Source: Eubacteriales bacterium (GTDB lineage: Bacteria > Bacillota > Clostridia > Oscillospirales > Oscillospiraceae). From it: a stretch of DNA of 53,629 bases. A program made the position numbers and the translations under genes. The stretch spans positions 1-53,629 of the forward strand of contig JAUMWJ010000008.1 in the NCBI GenBank assembly GCA_030529655.1. The letters are read 5' to 3'. Numbering within the stretch: position 1 is the first letter of the stretch; each line of letters starts with the position of its first letter. The notes beneath the pieces are model-generated. The model saw only the letters and a program-made list of their open reading frames with translations. It was not told where the DNA came from and did no database searches. This document shows positions 41,901 to 49,508 of the stretch, one piece after another.

Positions 41901-41911
41901 AGGAGAAAAAT

Positions 41912-42937
41912 ATGCAGATAGTACTTGAAAATATGAAGGAAATCCTGCCGGTAGCGATCTTTTTCTGGTCATGGCTGCTATTGGCGGTTTTGTGGAAGCC
42001 GCAGCGTTTTCGCAACAGTCTGCTGTTAATGGCTACCGTAGTTGTTACTATGGTATTGATTGCAGGTTGTTTTGGAAACAACAGCGGATATGTATTGATG
42101 AGCATTTTTCTCTTGTCAATGCTGGCGCTTCTTGTCGTTCCGGTTCTGTTGATAATCAACGGCATACATATGATTCGCCGAGAGTCCGCGGCGTTGCCTA
42201 ACCTTCTGTCGCTGCTGTTGGGAATTGTGGTGGCCCTAGGTGAAATTGCCCTGTGTGTTTCGTTCTTTTATGTGTCTGATTTAGCAGAGGCCACGGTGTT
42301 TCATAAAATCATGTTTTTATTTGGTGCAACGGTGTTTTATTTCAGTTTTTTGCTGTTGGGGTTTGTGCAATATACGCTGTTCATCCAAATTCTGCCCCAC
42401 CGAATGTGCTTTGACTTTGTGATCATTCATGGCGCCGGGTTGCAGGATGGCCGAGAAGTGTCGAAGCTGCTTGCTGACAGATTGGATAAGGCGATTGAAC
42501 TCTATGAAAGGTGCAAAGTCAAACCGATTTTGATTCCCAGCGGTGGTCAGGGTGATGATGAAGAAATCTCCGAAGCGGATGCCATGGCGGGCTATCTTTG
42601 CCGGTACGGTATTCCCGAAGAGCATATCGTGCGGGAGGATCAATCCACCACAACGATGGAGAATCTTATTAACTGCAAACAGATTATTTCTGCGCGAGGA
42701 GGAAAGCGGACAGCACTTGTTTCCAGTAACTATCATGTATACCGCTGCCTGAGCTATGCCAGAAAGCTGAAAATGAAATGCGTCGGTGTGGGCGCGCATG
42801 TGGCGTGGTACTACTGGCCCAGCGCACTGATCCGCGAATTTGTGGCGATGTTCAGCAAAAAGAAGCATCTGGCGTGTATTCTTATCGGTTATGTACTGCT
42901 GGTGTTTCTTCCGCTTATTCTGCTGTTTTTCCGATAA
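41912..42937 (+). CDS. YdcF/DUF218 family membrane protein
   Basis: 341 residues. Four to five N-terminal membrane segments (EILPVAIFFWSWLLLAVLW, LLLMATVVVTMVLIAGCFG, SIFLLSMLALLVVPVLLIIN and others) precede a DUF218 domain (FVIIHGAGLQDGREVSKLLA, PILIPSGGQGDDEEISEADA, REDQSTTTMENLINCKQII, ALVSSNYHVYRCLSYARKLK), and one more membrane segment ends the protein. This is the YdcF/SanA-like fold linked to envelope biogenesis; biochemical function is unknown. ATG 41912 follows AGAGGAGAAAAAT, 11 bp after the dus stop. Confidence 0.87.
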   Translation: MQIVLENMKEILPVAIFFWSWLLLAVLWKPQRFRNSLLLMATVVVTMVLIAGCFGNNSGYVLMSIFLLSMLALLVVPVLLIINGIHMIRRESAALPNLLSLLLGIVVALGEIALCVSFFYVSDLAEATVFHKIMFLFGATVFYFSFLLLGFVQYTLFIQILPHRMCFDFVIIHGAGLQDGREVSKLLADRLDKAIELYERCKVKPILIPSGGQGDDEEISEADAMAGYLCRYGIPEEHIVREDQSTTTMENLINCKQIISARGGKRTALVSSNYHVYRCLSYARKLKMKCVGVGAHVAWYYWPSALIREFVAMFSKKKHLACILIGYVLLVFLPLILLFFR

Positions 42938-42969
42938 AAAAGTACCGACTGAAAAGTCGGTACTTTTTT
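42936..42969. terminator. bidirectional terminator
   Basis: 15-bp stem AAAAAAGTACCGACT (42936-42950) / AGTCGGTACTTTTTT (42955-42969), GAAA loop, between convergent genes. Confidence 0.93.
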
Positions 42970-42973
42970 GTTG

Positions 42974-43993
42974 TTAACTTAACACGTATACGGTGCAGTC
43001 ATGTCGGCCGAACCGACAGGCCTCGTCATAGGATGTGAACCACAGATCCAGTTTGTTGCCTTTGATAGCGCTGCCGCAGTCACGGGCCACTGCCATGCCG
43101 TAAACCCAACTGCCATCTACTGTTTGTACGAACATTCGTGTGCCGTATGGGAACACGGTGGGGTCCACGGCGATGTTGCCCACGCCCACAGGATAGCCGC
43201 TGGCTGTGGCCCAGCCCCCGGAGTAGGCCGTGGCGTTACAGGTGGTGATGAAATCATACAACATCGTATCACCGGAAGCAAAGGTCAGATAGCCGCCGCC
43301 TTCGCTGTCAGCGTTTACGGAAACGATATAGTCATCACGATCTACAGAGGAAACAAGTGTGCCGTATTCGACGATTTCCGTCACGGCAGTGTCGGCAGTT
43401 TCACCCAATAGATCCGCGTTTACGACTTCACCCTGTCGATAGGTATCGGCATAGGTCTTGACGATCGCACCGTTCACACCTGCTTGCTTTACGCGCTCTG
43501 TGCCTTTTTCCATCAAAGGATTGCTTACGCGCTCGGTTTTGTAGGTCGTGGGAATGGTTTCTTTACGAATTACTTTTGCTTCCTCATCAATTTTAATGGA
43601 CATACCGTTCGCTGTGTCAAGAATGATCATATCGTTCTCGTCTGGCTTGATTTTCAGCCGTTTCAGCAGATTGTCCACGGTTTCATGACGAGTGATTGCC
43701 GTATAGGTCTGGCCGTCCTTAACAATGCTGACTTCCTGATTGGCATCCAACAGTAACTGCGCATCGGCAGCGTGATCGTCTACCTTGACCTGCAGGCCGT
43801 TGCTCCGCAGCTCTTCTGTAGGACGACCGAGAATCGCCTGCGAAGTCGTTTGATCCTGCACCAGATAGATGAAATCTTGCTGCTCAATATCGCAAAGGCA
43901 GATACAGAGCGCAAAACCTAATGCACACAACGGCAGAAAGATTTTCAATCGCTGAAGAATGTGGGGATCTATTTTTTTCAATAAATGTTTCAT
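42974..43993 (-). CDS. Cell-wall protein with DUF348, G5 and 3D domains (YabE-like)
   Basis: 339 residues. One N-terminal membrane segment (IFLPLCALGFALCICLCDI) anchors or exports it. Outside follow a DUF348 ubiquitin-like domain (NQEVSIVKDGQTYTAITRHE, TVDNLLKRLKI), a G5 region (IRKETIPTTYKTERVSNP, VKTYADTYRQGEVVNADLL) and a 3D domain with CNATAYSGG, IAVDPTVFPYGTRMFV, MAVARDCGSAIKGNKLDLWF. The three Asp residues mark the MltA/Rpf-like lytic fold that cleaves peptidoglycan. It is the YabE/Rpf-analogue of Firmicutes, linked to growth resumption or wall remodelling. The chosen ATG 43993 follows GAGGTAAT. Confidence 0.92.
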   Translation of the reverse strand: MKHLLKKIDPHILQRLKIFLPLCALGFALCICLCDIEQQDFIYLVQDQTTSQAILGRPTEELRSNGLQVKVDDHAADAQLLLDANQEVSIVKDGQTYTAITRHETVDNLLKRLKIKPDENDMIILDTANGMSIKIDEEAKVIRKETIPTTYKTERVSNPLMEKGTERVKQAGVNGAIVKTYADTYRQGEVVNADLLGETADTAVTEIVEYGTLVSSVDRDDYIVSVNADSEGGGYLTFASGDTMLYDFITTCNATAYSGGWATASGYPVGVGNIAVDPTVFPYGTRMFVQTVDGSWVYGMAVARDCGSAIKGNKLDLWFTSYDEACRFGRHDCTVYVLS

Positions 43994-44085
43994 ATTACCT
44001 CGCTGTATGACGCCGCTTGAGGTCGGCATCTAAAATAGAACTGTACCGTTTTGTAACTTTTGTTACAATTCAAAAAGTTGCATGA

Positions 44086-44114
44086 AGTATATCACTATCA
44101 CCCACTTTTGTCAA
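44086..44114 (-). promoter_or_regulatory. promoter of the YabE-like gene
   Basis: On the minus strand, perfect -35 TTGACA (44114-44109), 17-bp spacer, -10 TATACT (44091-44086). About 85 nt of leader follow, including TGTAACAAAAGTTACA (an inverted repeat). The opposite-strand stretch 44115-44254 shows no convincing gene. Confidence 0.75.
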
Positions 44115-44254
44115 GTTTTTAATGGCAATAAGAATATTATTACCCACATAGACAACAAAATAGGACATCAATAGAAATAAGAATGCAAGATATGACAAAG
44201 GGAAAGTTACAGAAGTTACGAGCGGAAACAAAATGTAGCCGCTGAGAAAGACGG

Positions 44255-44284
44255 TTGAAAAAAGAACAGGCAGTATGGTATACT
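44255..44284 (+). promoter_or_regulatory. putative promoter of rimM-trmD
   Basis: -35 TTGAAA (44255-44260), 18-bp spacer, -10 TATACT (44279-44284), 33 bp before the rimM start. Confidence 0.65.
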
Positions 44285-44317
44285 GAATCTGATGATTATG
44301 AACGAAGGAGAGCATTT

Positions 44318-44830
44318 ATGCGCGTTACTTATATTCCCGTGGGGCAAATCGTCAACGCTCACGGTATCCGCGGTGAAGTGAAATTAAATCCTGCTATGGG
44401 ATTTGATCCTGAGTTTCTGGCGGAATTTGATACATTATATATTGACGGCAAAGCGACGAAGGTAAAAAGCGCCCGTGTCCATAAGTCCACTGTGCTGCTG
44501 ACCTTGCCCGGCGTGGAAGATATGGACGCGGCATTGGCGTTCAAAGGGAAAAGTGTGTCCGTTTTGCGTGACGATGTAGAAATGGACGAGGATGAGTATT
44601 TTGACACTGAACTGGAAGGACTGACCGTGCTGGACAGCGAAACAGATGCACAGATCGGCAAAATCAAGCGTGTGCTGAATTATCCGGCGCATAAGATTTA
44701 CGAGGTAAAGGGCGGCGGTAAGGAATATCTGATCCCTGCCGTGAAGGGCGTATTTATCGAGTCTGTGGATTTAGACGGTGGTATGATGCGTGTCCACATG
44801 ATGAAAGGACTGGCAAGCGATGAGAATTGA
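44318..44830 (+). CDS. rimM: 16S rRNA processing protein RimM
   Basis: 170 residues. The N-terminal RimM barrel begins YIPVGQIVNAHGIRGEVKLN, and the C-terminal PRC-barrel half includes YFDTELEGLTVLDSETDAQI and KEYLIPAVKGVFIESVDLDG. RimM binds S19 and helps mature the 30S head. It overlaps trmD by 11 bp, the almost universal rimM-trmD coupling. ATG 44318 follows AAGGAG (44305-44310); the longer frame from 44255 is not supported, since it starts in the promoter. Confidence 0.95.
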   Translation: MRVTYIPVGQIVNAHGIRGEVKLNPAMGFDPEFLAEFDTLYIDGKATKVKSARVHKSTVLLTLPGVEDMDAALAFKGKSVSVLRDDVEMDEDEYFDTELEGLTVLDSETDAQIGKIKRVLNYPAHKIYEVKGGGKEYLIPAVKGVFIESVDLDGGMMRVHMMKGLASDEN

Positions 44831-45584
44831 CATTATGACACTGTTTCCCGATGCCATCGAGGCGATGATGGGCCAGTCGATTATCGGTCGTGCCCAGGCA
44901 AAGGGGATCGTGACTGTTGCCACCCACCAGATCCGCGACTATACCACCAATAAGCAGATGCAGGTGGACGATTATCCCTATGGCGGCGGACGGGGCGCGG
45001 TGATGCAAGCCGATCCGCTGTATCGCTGCTGGCAGCATATCTGCGAGGAAGCAGGAGAACGGGTGCATACGATTTATCTTTCCCCTTGCGGACAGGTGTT
45101 TAACCAACAGATTGCCAAGGAGCTTAAAGCAAACCACGACCGCCTGATCCTTGTTTGCGGCCATTATGAGGGTATTGATGAACGCTTTATCGAGGAGTGC
45201 GTGGACGAGGAGATCTCCATGGGTGACTTTGTCCTTACCGGCGGTGAGATTCCTGCCATGGCGCTGGCGGATTGTCTGTGCCGCATGGTGCCGGGCGTAC
45301 TGCCGGAGGAGAGCTGCTATACGGAGGAGAGCCATTGGAACGGATTGCTGGAATATCCCCAGTATTCCCGCCCTGAGGAGTGGCATGGCCGTAAGGTGCC
45401 GGCGGTGCTTTTAAGCGGCAATCACGGGGCTGTGGACGATTGGCGCACAAAGCAGAGCTATAAGCGTACCTGCCGCCGCCGTCCGGATATGTGGGCACAG
45501 TTCGATGAAAGTCAGCTCACCACCAAGCATGACCGCAAGGTATTGGCTGAAGCCAGGCAGGAACTGGCGGAAGAACAGGAATAA
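44820..45584 (+). CDS. trmD: tRNA (guanine37-N1)-methyltransferase TrmD
   Basis: 254 residues. SPOUT enzyme with all TrmD marks: MRIDIMTLFPDAIEAM, DDYPYGGGRGAVMQADPLY, YLSPCGQVFNQQIAKEL, CGHYEGIDERFIEECVDEEI, SMGDFVLTGGEIPAMALADC and the interdomain SYTEESHWNGLLEYPQYSRP-like stretch. The catalytic Asp lies in WRTKQSYKRTCRRRPDM's flanking region or the GGRGAVMQAD segment, as in the family. It methylates G37 of tRNAs to prevent frameshifting. rplS, which usually follows, is absent; a terminator follows instead. Confidence 0.96.
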   Translation: MRIDIMTLFPDAIEAMMGQSIIGRAQAKGIVTVATHQIRDYTTNKQMQVDDYPYGGGRGAVMQADPLYRCWQHICEEAGERVHTIYLSPCGQVFNQQIAKELKANHDRLILVCGHYEGIDERFIEECVDEEISMGDFVLTGGEIPAMALADCLCRMVPGVLPEESCYTEESHWNGLLEYPQYSRPEEWHGRKVPAVLLSGNHGAVDDWRTKQSYKRTCRRRPDMWAQFDESQLTTKHDRKVLAEARQELAEEQE

Positions 45585-45588
45585 GATC

Positions 45589-45625
45589 AAATTGTGCGGA
45601 AAGCTATTTTCCGCACAATTTTTTT
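45589..45625 (+). terminator. terminator after trmD
   Basis: 14-bp stem AAATTGTGCGGAAA (45589-45602) / TTTCCGCACAATTT (45608-45621) followed by TTTT. Confidence 0.9.
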
Positions 45626-45657
45626 GAAAATTTTTCATTCAATCGCCCAAATTCGCC

Positions 45658-45686
45658 TTGACTTTTTTGTGAATATCGTGTATCAT
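45658..45686 (+). promoter_or_regulatory. promoter of the ylxM-ffh operon
   Basis: -35 TTGACT (45658-45663), 17-bp spacer, -10 TATCAT (45681-45686). Confidence 0.65.
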
Positions 45687-45732
45687 ATTCCGTGTTGTAA
45701 AGGAATATAACTTTACAGAAGGAGGGATTTCC

Positions 45733-46098
45733 GTGAAAAACCAGACCTTTCGCATGACAATGCTGTTCGATTTTTACGGTGAAATCCTCACCGAGCGGCA
45801 AAAAGAGTTCTACGATCTGTACTATAACGAAGACCTGTCGTTGGCTGAGATTGCCGAAAACTATGGCATCTCCCGCCAAGGTGTACGCGATGTGATCGTG
45901 CGTGCCGAGTCGATCATGACGGAGCTGGAGGACAAGACGGGGCTTCTCAAGCGTTTTATGCAGATGCGTGATAAGCTTGTCGCCATGGAGGAAGCCGCCA
46001 CTGAGATTCGCACGATCAACTATCGACAGTATGATAATCCCCGTTTGGAGGAGTTGGCGGCGTTGATTGCAGACCATGCTGCAGCATTAAAGGAGTAA
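45733..46098 (+). CDS. ylxM: UPF0122/YlxM DNA-binding-type protein
   Basis: 121 residues. Sigma-70 region 4-like helix-turn-helix: LTERQKEFYDLYYNEDLSLA, EIAENYGISRQGVRDVIVRA. This is YlxM (UPF0122), always next to ffh in Firmicutes and thought to act with the signal recognition particle, in some species stimulating Ffh/FtsY GTPase. GTG start at 45733 after GAAGGAGGG. It precedes ffh by 4 bp, so they are translationally linked. Confidence 0.93.
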   Translation: MKNQTFRMTMLFDFYGEILTERQKEFYDLYYNEDLSLAEIAENYGISRQGVRDVIVRAESIMTELEDKTGLLKRFMQMRDKLVAMEEAATEIRTINYRQYDNPRLEELAALIADHAAALKE

Positions 46099-46102
46099 AC
46101 CA

Positions 46103-47482
46103 ATGGCATTTGAGGGACTTTCCGAAAAACTGAATGCCGTATTCAAGCGCCTGCGCGGTAAAGGCCGCCTGTCGGAAAGCGATGTTCGGGAGGGTATGCG
46201 TGAGGTACGCCTGGCGCTGTTGGAGGCCGATGTCAGTTATAAGGTCGTTAAGGACTTTGTGGCGAAGGTAACAGAGCGCTGTGTCGGCTCTGATGTGCTG
46301 GACAGTCTGACGCCGGCACAGCAGATCATCAAGATCGTCAACGAAGAACTGACGGCACTGATGGGCGGCACCAATGCCAAGCTGACCATGGCCAATAAGG
46401 GCCCGACGATCGTGATGATGGTGGGTCTGCAGGGTGCCGGTAAAACCACCAACGGTGCCAAGCTGGCAGGCATGATGCGTAATCGGTTCGGCAAGCGCCC
46501 ATTGCTGGTTGCCTGCGACGTATACCGTCCTGCCGCTATTACGCAGCTGCAGGTGGTAGGTAAGCAGTTGGAGATTCCTGTTTTCGAAATGGGACAGGAG
46601 AATCCCGTACATATTGCGGAAGAGTCGCTGAAATACGCTCGTGACCACGGCCACGATATGGTGTTTTTGGATACCGCAGGCCGACTTCATGTGGATGAAG
46701 CGTTGATGGATGAGCTGAAGGCCATCAAGTCAGCGGTGCGGCCCAATGAGATTTTGTTGGTCGTGGATGCCATGACCGGTCAGGACGCTGTCAATGCCGC
46801 CTCTGCCTTTGATGAGGCGCTGGGGATCGACGGTGTTGTGCTCACCAAGCTGGACGGCGATGCCCGCGGCGGTGCGGCGCTTTCTATCAAGGCCACTACC
46901 GGTAAGCCTATCAAGTTTGTGGGCACCGGCGAAAAGCTGGATATGATCGAGCTGTTCCATCCCGACCGAATGGCTTCCCGTATCCTCGGCATGGGCGATA
47001 TGCTTAGCTTCATTGAGAAAGCTGAGCAGCAGTACGATGAAAAGCAAGCCAAGAAGCTGGAGGAAAAGCTCCGTAAAAATAAGCTGACCCTGACCGATTA
47101 CCTCGATCAGATGGAGCAGCTGCAAGGTATGGGCGATTTGAGCCAGATAGCAGGAATGTTGCCCGGTAATATGGGCAAGAACTTTGATGCCAGCCAGATT
47201 GATGAAAAGCAGATGGCACATACCAAAGCCATCATCCAGTCCATGACACCGCTGGAGCGCGAGAATCCCCAGATTCTTAACGCCAGCCGCAAGCGCCGCA
47301 TTGCGGCAGGCTGCGGATTGGAAGTAGTGGATGTGAACCGCCTGCTCAAGTCCTTTGAGATGCTCCAGCAGCTTACCAAGTCCATGAGCAAGGGTAAATT
47401 CCGTGGCATTCCCGGCATGGGTGGTATGCCCGGTATGAGCAGCAAGATGCACGGCTTCGGCCGGAAAAAGCGTCTGCGCTAA
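46103..47482 (+). CDS. ffh: Signal recognition particle protein Ffh
   Basis: 459 residues. N domain (FEGLSEKLNAVFKRLRGKGR), G domain with G1 GLQGAGKTTNGAKLAG, G3 DTAGRLHVDE, G4 TKLDGDARGG, then the Met-rich M domain (YLDQMEQLQGMGDLSQIAGM, GIPGMGGMPGMSSKMHGFGR). It binds SRP RNA and signal peptides and directs ribosomes to the membrane. No SRP RNA gene was found in the window. rpsP follows after 72 bp. Confidence 0.97.
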   Translation: MAFEGLSEKLNAVFKRLRGKGRLSESDVREGMREVRLALLEADVSYKVVKDFVAKVTERCVGSDVLDSLTPAQQIIKIVNEELTALMGGTNAKLTMANKGPTIVMMVGLQGAGKTTNGAKLAGMMRNRFGKRPLLVACDVYRPAAITQLQVVGKQLEIPVFEMGQENPVHIAEESLKYARDHGHDMVFLDTAGRLHVDEALMDELKAIKSAVRPNEILLVVDAMTGQDAVNAASAFDEALGIDGVVLTKLDGDARGGAALSIKATTGKPIKFVGTGEKLDMIELFHPDRMASRILGMGDMLSFIEKAEQQYDEKQAKKLEEKLRKNKLTLTDYLDQMEQLQGMGDLSQIAGMLPGNMGKNFDASQIDEKQMAHTKAIIQSMTPLERENPQILNASRKRRIAAGCGLEVVDVNRLLKSFEMLQQLTKSMSKGKFRGIPGMGGMPGMSSKMHGFGRKKRLR

Positions 47483-47554
47483 GATAAGTCTATAAGTGCA
47501 GCAGCATTTATGAAATAAAAAATATCAATTTAATTTTATTGGAGGAAACAAACT

Positions 47555-47794
47555 ATGGTTAAGATTCGTCTGAGAAGAATGGGTGCTAAGAAGGCTCCTT
47601 ACTATCGTGTCGTCGTCGCTGATTCTCGCTATCCCCGTGATGGCCGTTTCATCGAAGAGATCGGTTCCTACAATCCCTGCGTGTCTCCTGCTGAGATCAA
47701 GATCGATGCTGACCGCGCCAAGGAGTGGATCAAGACCGGTGCACAGCCCACTGAAACCGTTCGCGCTCTGCTGAAGAAGGTCGACGTTCTGTAA
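47555..47794 (+). CDS. rpsP: 30S ribosomal protein S16
   Basis: 79 residues, the standard S16: [40 protein letters not shown], then [20 protein letters not shown]. It binds 16S rRNA in the 30S body. GGAGGAAAC precedes ATG 47555. Codon use is strongly biased, as expected. Confidence 0.98.
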   Translation: MVKIRLRRMGAKKAPYYRVVVADSRYPRDGRFIEEIGSYNPCVSPAEIKIDADRAKEWIKTGAQPTETVRALLKKVDVL

Positions 47795-47809
47795 TTCGGG
47801 GGCAAAACC

Positions 47810-48040
47810 ATGAAGGATTTGCTGCTCTACATCGCAAGAAGCCTTGTGGAACACCCGGATCAGGTTACTGTGACCGAGGTGGAAAACGGCGACGAGCTGA
47901 CGCTGGAGCTGCGCGTGGCACCCGAAGATATGGGTAAGGTAATTGGCCGACAGGGTCGAATTGCCAAAGAGATTCGTACAGTGGTGCGTTCCTATGCCCA
48001 GCGCAAAGGCGTTAAGGTTTCGGTTGATATTGTTGATTAA
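47810..48040 (+). CDS. khpA: KH-domain RNA-binding protein KhpA (YlqC)
   Basis: 76 residues, a single KH domain with the GxxG loop in MGKVIGRQGRIAKEIRTVVR. KhpA pairs with KhpB in many Firmicutes and binds RNA to affect cell elongation and division. It follows rpsP by 15 bp, the standard neighbourhood, and ends with a strong terminator. Confidence 0.95.
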   Translation: MKDLLLYIARSLVEHPDQVTVTEVENGDELTLELRVAPEDMGKVIGRQGRIAKEIRTVVRSYAQRKGVKVSVDIVD

Positions 48041-48044
48041 CAAT

Positions 48045-48088
48045 AAAAACCCCAAAACCGTTGGTATATCAACGGTTCTGGGGTTTTT
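48045..48088 (+). terminator. terminator of ylxM-ffh-rpsP-khpA
   Basis: Long stem AAAAACCCCAAAACCGTTG (48045-48063) / CAACGGTTCTGGGGTTTTT (48070-48088) with one mismatch. Confidence 0.9.
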
Positions 48089-48166
48089 GTTGTTCCTGTG
48101 ACCACAAAATGACCACGGAAATGACAATAAAACACAAAGAAAAACAGCTTATTTTACATTGCGCTA

Positions 48167-48195
48167 TTGTCGAATTTGGCGGGTAATGCTATTAT
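48167..48195 (+). promoter_or_regulatory. putative promoter at the start of the AT-rich island
   Basis: -35 TTGTCG (48167-48172), 17-bp spacer, -10 TATTAT (48190-48195), 48 bp before ATG 48244. Confidence 0.5.
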
Positions 48196-48243
48196 GTAGT
48201 ATGTAGGAAGAAATCTGATTGCTCTTGGAAGGAAGCTGGATAT

Positions 48244-48441
48244 ATGAATGATGTGATTCAAAAGCGCATAGAGGAATTCGCCCAAAGTAATACTGACCCG
48301 GTTGCTTTTTACCGATTTTTACGATTTGAACAACCGGACATGATAGATATTCGCAAGGCAGAAGATTTTTTAATAGAGGACTATTCTTCAAAGGCAAAGA
48401 CAATTCAGATTATTCAGGCATACAGGGTTAAAACGGATTGA
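48244..48441 (+). CDS. Small hypothetical protein at island edge
   Basis: 65 residues: MNDVIQKRIEEFAQSNTDPV, then AFYRFLRFEQPDMIDIRKAE and DFLIEDYSSKAKTIQIIQAY. Charged and helical, cytoplasmic, no recognised family. GGAAGGAAGC precedes the ATG. A TTG-started frame overlaps its stop (48438-48545); together they could be one gene with a frameshift near 48438, since the second frame also reads like protein. First gene of the AT-rich island. Confidence 0.5.
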   Translation: MNDVIQKRIEEFAQSNTDPVAFYRFLRFEQPDMIDIRKAEDFLIEDYSSKAKTIQIIQAYRVKTD

Positions 48442-48545
48442 AGCTTCATAGAATTGCCGAAATAGATGTTCCGCCGGAATATAGAAGAATAGCAAGTGTT
48501 CCGATTATTTCCATTGAAATGGAAATCAATCGTAAGTATTACTAA
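48438..48545 (+). CDS. Short overlapping ORF, possibly the frameshifted 3' end of the preceding gene
   Basis: 35 codons from a TTG overlapping the previous stop: KLHRIAEIDVPPEYRRIASV then PIISIEMEINRKYY. The composition is protein-like (hydrophobic patches, charged turns, no low complexity). There is no independent ribosome binding site. It is either a coupled small protein or the tail of a disrupted gene. I do not recognise it. Confidence 0.3.
   Translation: MKLHRIAEIDVPPEYRRIASVPIISIEMEINRKYY
48514..48542 (+). promoter_or_regulatory. putative promoter of the GG-leader peptide gene
   Basis: -35 TTGAAA (48514-48519), 17-bp spacer, -10 TATTAC (48537-48542), 76 bp before ATG 48619. Confidence 0.4.
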
Positions 48546-48618
48546 TCGTCACTGTTTCTTTCGTATCGAATAAAGAGCAGCAAGGACAAAAAGCACTAAA
48601 TCAAAAGGAGATTTCACG

Positions 48619-48861
48619 ATGGAAGATAAGAAAATATTAAATGATGAAGAACTGGAAAAGGCAACCGGCGGCTGCGATGTTTGTCAAATCGCATTAAAAG
48701 TGATAAACGGAGATTTGGGTACCGGCGAAGAGCAAAAAAGACGCCTCAGGGCTGCCGGATATGACTTTTATGAGGTCAGGAATGCAGTGAATCGGATACT
48801 TGCCTGGCAAAAACGGCATCCGGACTCCTCACCGGATTGTTATCTTAAAATTGCTTTATGA
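48619..48861 (+). CDS. Double-glycine-leader peptide with a CW_7 (Cpl-7-like) cell-wall-binding module
   Basis: 80 residues. The leader MEDKKILNDEELEKATGG ends in a GG site (residues 17-18) typical of peptides exported and trimmed by C39-peptidase ABC transporters. The rest is one Cpl-7-type repeat: VINGDLGTGEEQKRRLRAAG then YDFYEVRNAVNRILAWQ, with the family pattern G-x-x-G-x-G-x-x-x-K/R-x-x-L-x-x-A-G-Y-D-x-x-x-V-x-x-x-V-N. In phage lysins CW_7 repeats bind muropeptides. The mature form would start CDVC and hold a third Cys near the C-terminus. AAAAGGAGAT precedes the ATG. No exporter gene is in the window. A bacteriocin-like role is inference. Confidence 0.78.
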   Translation: MEDKKILNDEELEKATGGCDVCQIALKVINGDLGTGEEQKRRLRAAGYDFYEVRNAVNRILAWQKRHPDSSPDCYLKIAL

Positions 48862-49067
48862 ATCACCGCTCTTCGAGAACGGATATAACAACACTCCGGG
48901 AATCGCAGGATGCCTGCACCGCCCGCATTCATAAACGGGCTTGTGATTACGATGACTTTGATCTTATTAAAACAGCTTATTCATTTTCAAGGAAAAATAT
49001 GCTGACGGAACCTTATGCAAATACGTCAGATTGTCCGCAAAACTCGGCTTCCCGAACAAAAAATTGA
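48858..49067 (+). CDS. Hypothetical ORF coupled to the GG-leader peptide
   Basis: 69 codons, ATG overlapping the previous stop by ATGA. It reads MNHRSSRTDITTLRESQDAC, TARIHKRACDYDDFDLIKTA, YSFSRKNMLTEPYANTSDCP. It has several Cys residues and no membrane segment. The overlap suggests translational coupling, and an immunity or modification partner would fit the position, but no family is recognised and it could be a decayed frame. Confidence 0.35.
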   Translation: MNHRSSRTDITTLRESQDACTARIHKRACDYDDFDLIKTAYSFSRKNMLTEPYANTSDCPQNSASRTKN

Positions 49068-49094
49068 CAAATACAAAAAAGGAGATTGTATAAA

Positions 49095-49469
49095 ATGAAA
49101 GTAACTGGTATGTTCCCGTCAATCGTATGCAAAAATTCTGAGGACCTTATAAAATTTGCATCAGAAAAATTCGGATTTAAGGTGGCTCATACAAATCAAG
49201 CCATTATCAGCGAAAATCAGTCTGATTATGTTTATATCATGAAAAACGAAAATGATGTTCGATTCGATATTATTCAACTTGATATTGAAACCCCTATTTG
49301 TTCTATGTGTATCAACGTAGATAATTTTGATGAAGCTCTCACCGTTTTCAAAGAAGACGGTTATCGTCAAATTGGTGAACCCGTTTGCCTTAATAATGCA
49401 AAAAAAGTTCTGATAAAAAAATCAGAAAACATTCCTCTTCTTTTAATTCAGCATATAAAAAAATTGTAA
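49095..49469 (+). CDS. VOC/glyoxalase-superfamily-like protein
   Basis: 124 residues. One complete VOC-like unit pair is visible: betaalpha start MFPSIVCKNSEDLIKFASEK, FGFKVAHTNQAI, then ICSMCINVDNFDEALTVFKE, DGYRQIGEPVCLNNAKKVLI. Metal ligands of glyoxalases are not clearly present, so it may be a small-molecule binding rather than catalytic member. AAAAAGGAGATTG before ATG 49095; a TTG at 49086 is in frame but lies at the ribosome binding site. It precedes the ferredoxin-membrane-protein gene by 39 bp and is probably in the same operon. Confidence 0.65.
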   Translation: MKVTGMFPSIVCKNSEDLIKFASEKFGFKVAHTNQAIISENQSDYVYIMKNENDVRFDIIQLDIETPICSMCINVDNFDEALTVFKEDGYRQIGEPVCLNNAKKVLIKKSENIPLLLIQHIKKL

Positions 49470-49508
49470 CACTTCTAATGAATTAAAACATTTTTGGAGA
49501 AATTTTTA

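Noticed and set aside
44070..44315. Hydrophobic 81-codon minus-strand ORF between the YabE-like gene and rimM
   Set aside because: It crosses both the minus-strand consensus promoter and the rimM promoter, starts inside the rimM ribosome binding region, and lacks its own ribosome binding site; hydrophobicity comes from T-rich DNA.
48858..49067. Resemblance of the C-terminal half to flagellin ends
   Set aside because: Only a few scattered residues agree, there is no flagellar context, and key positions differ.
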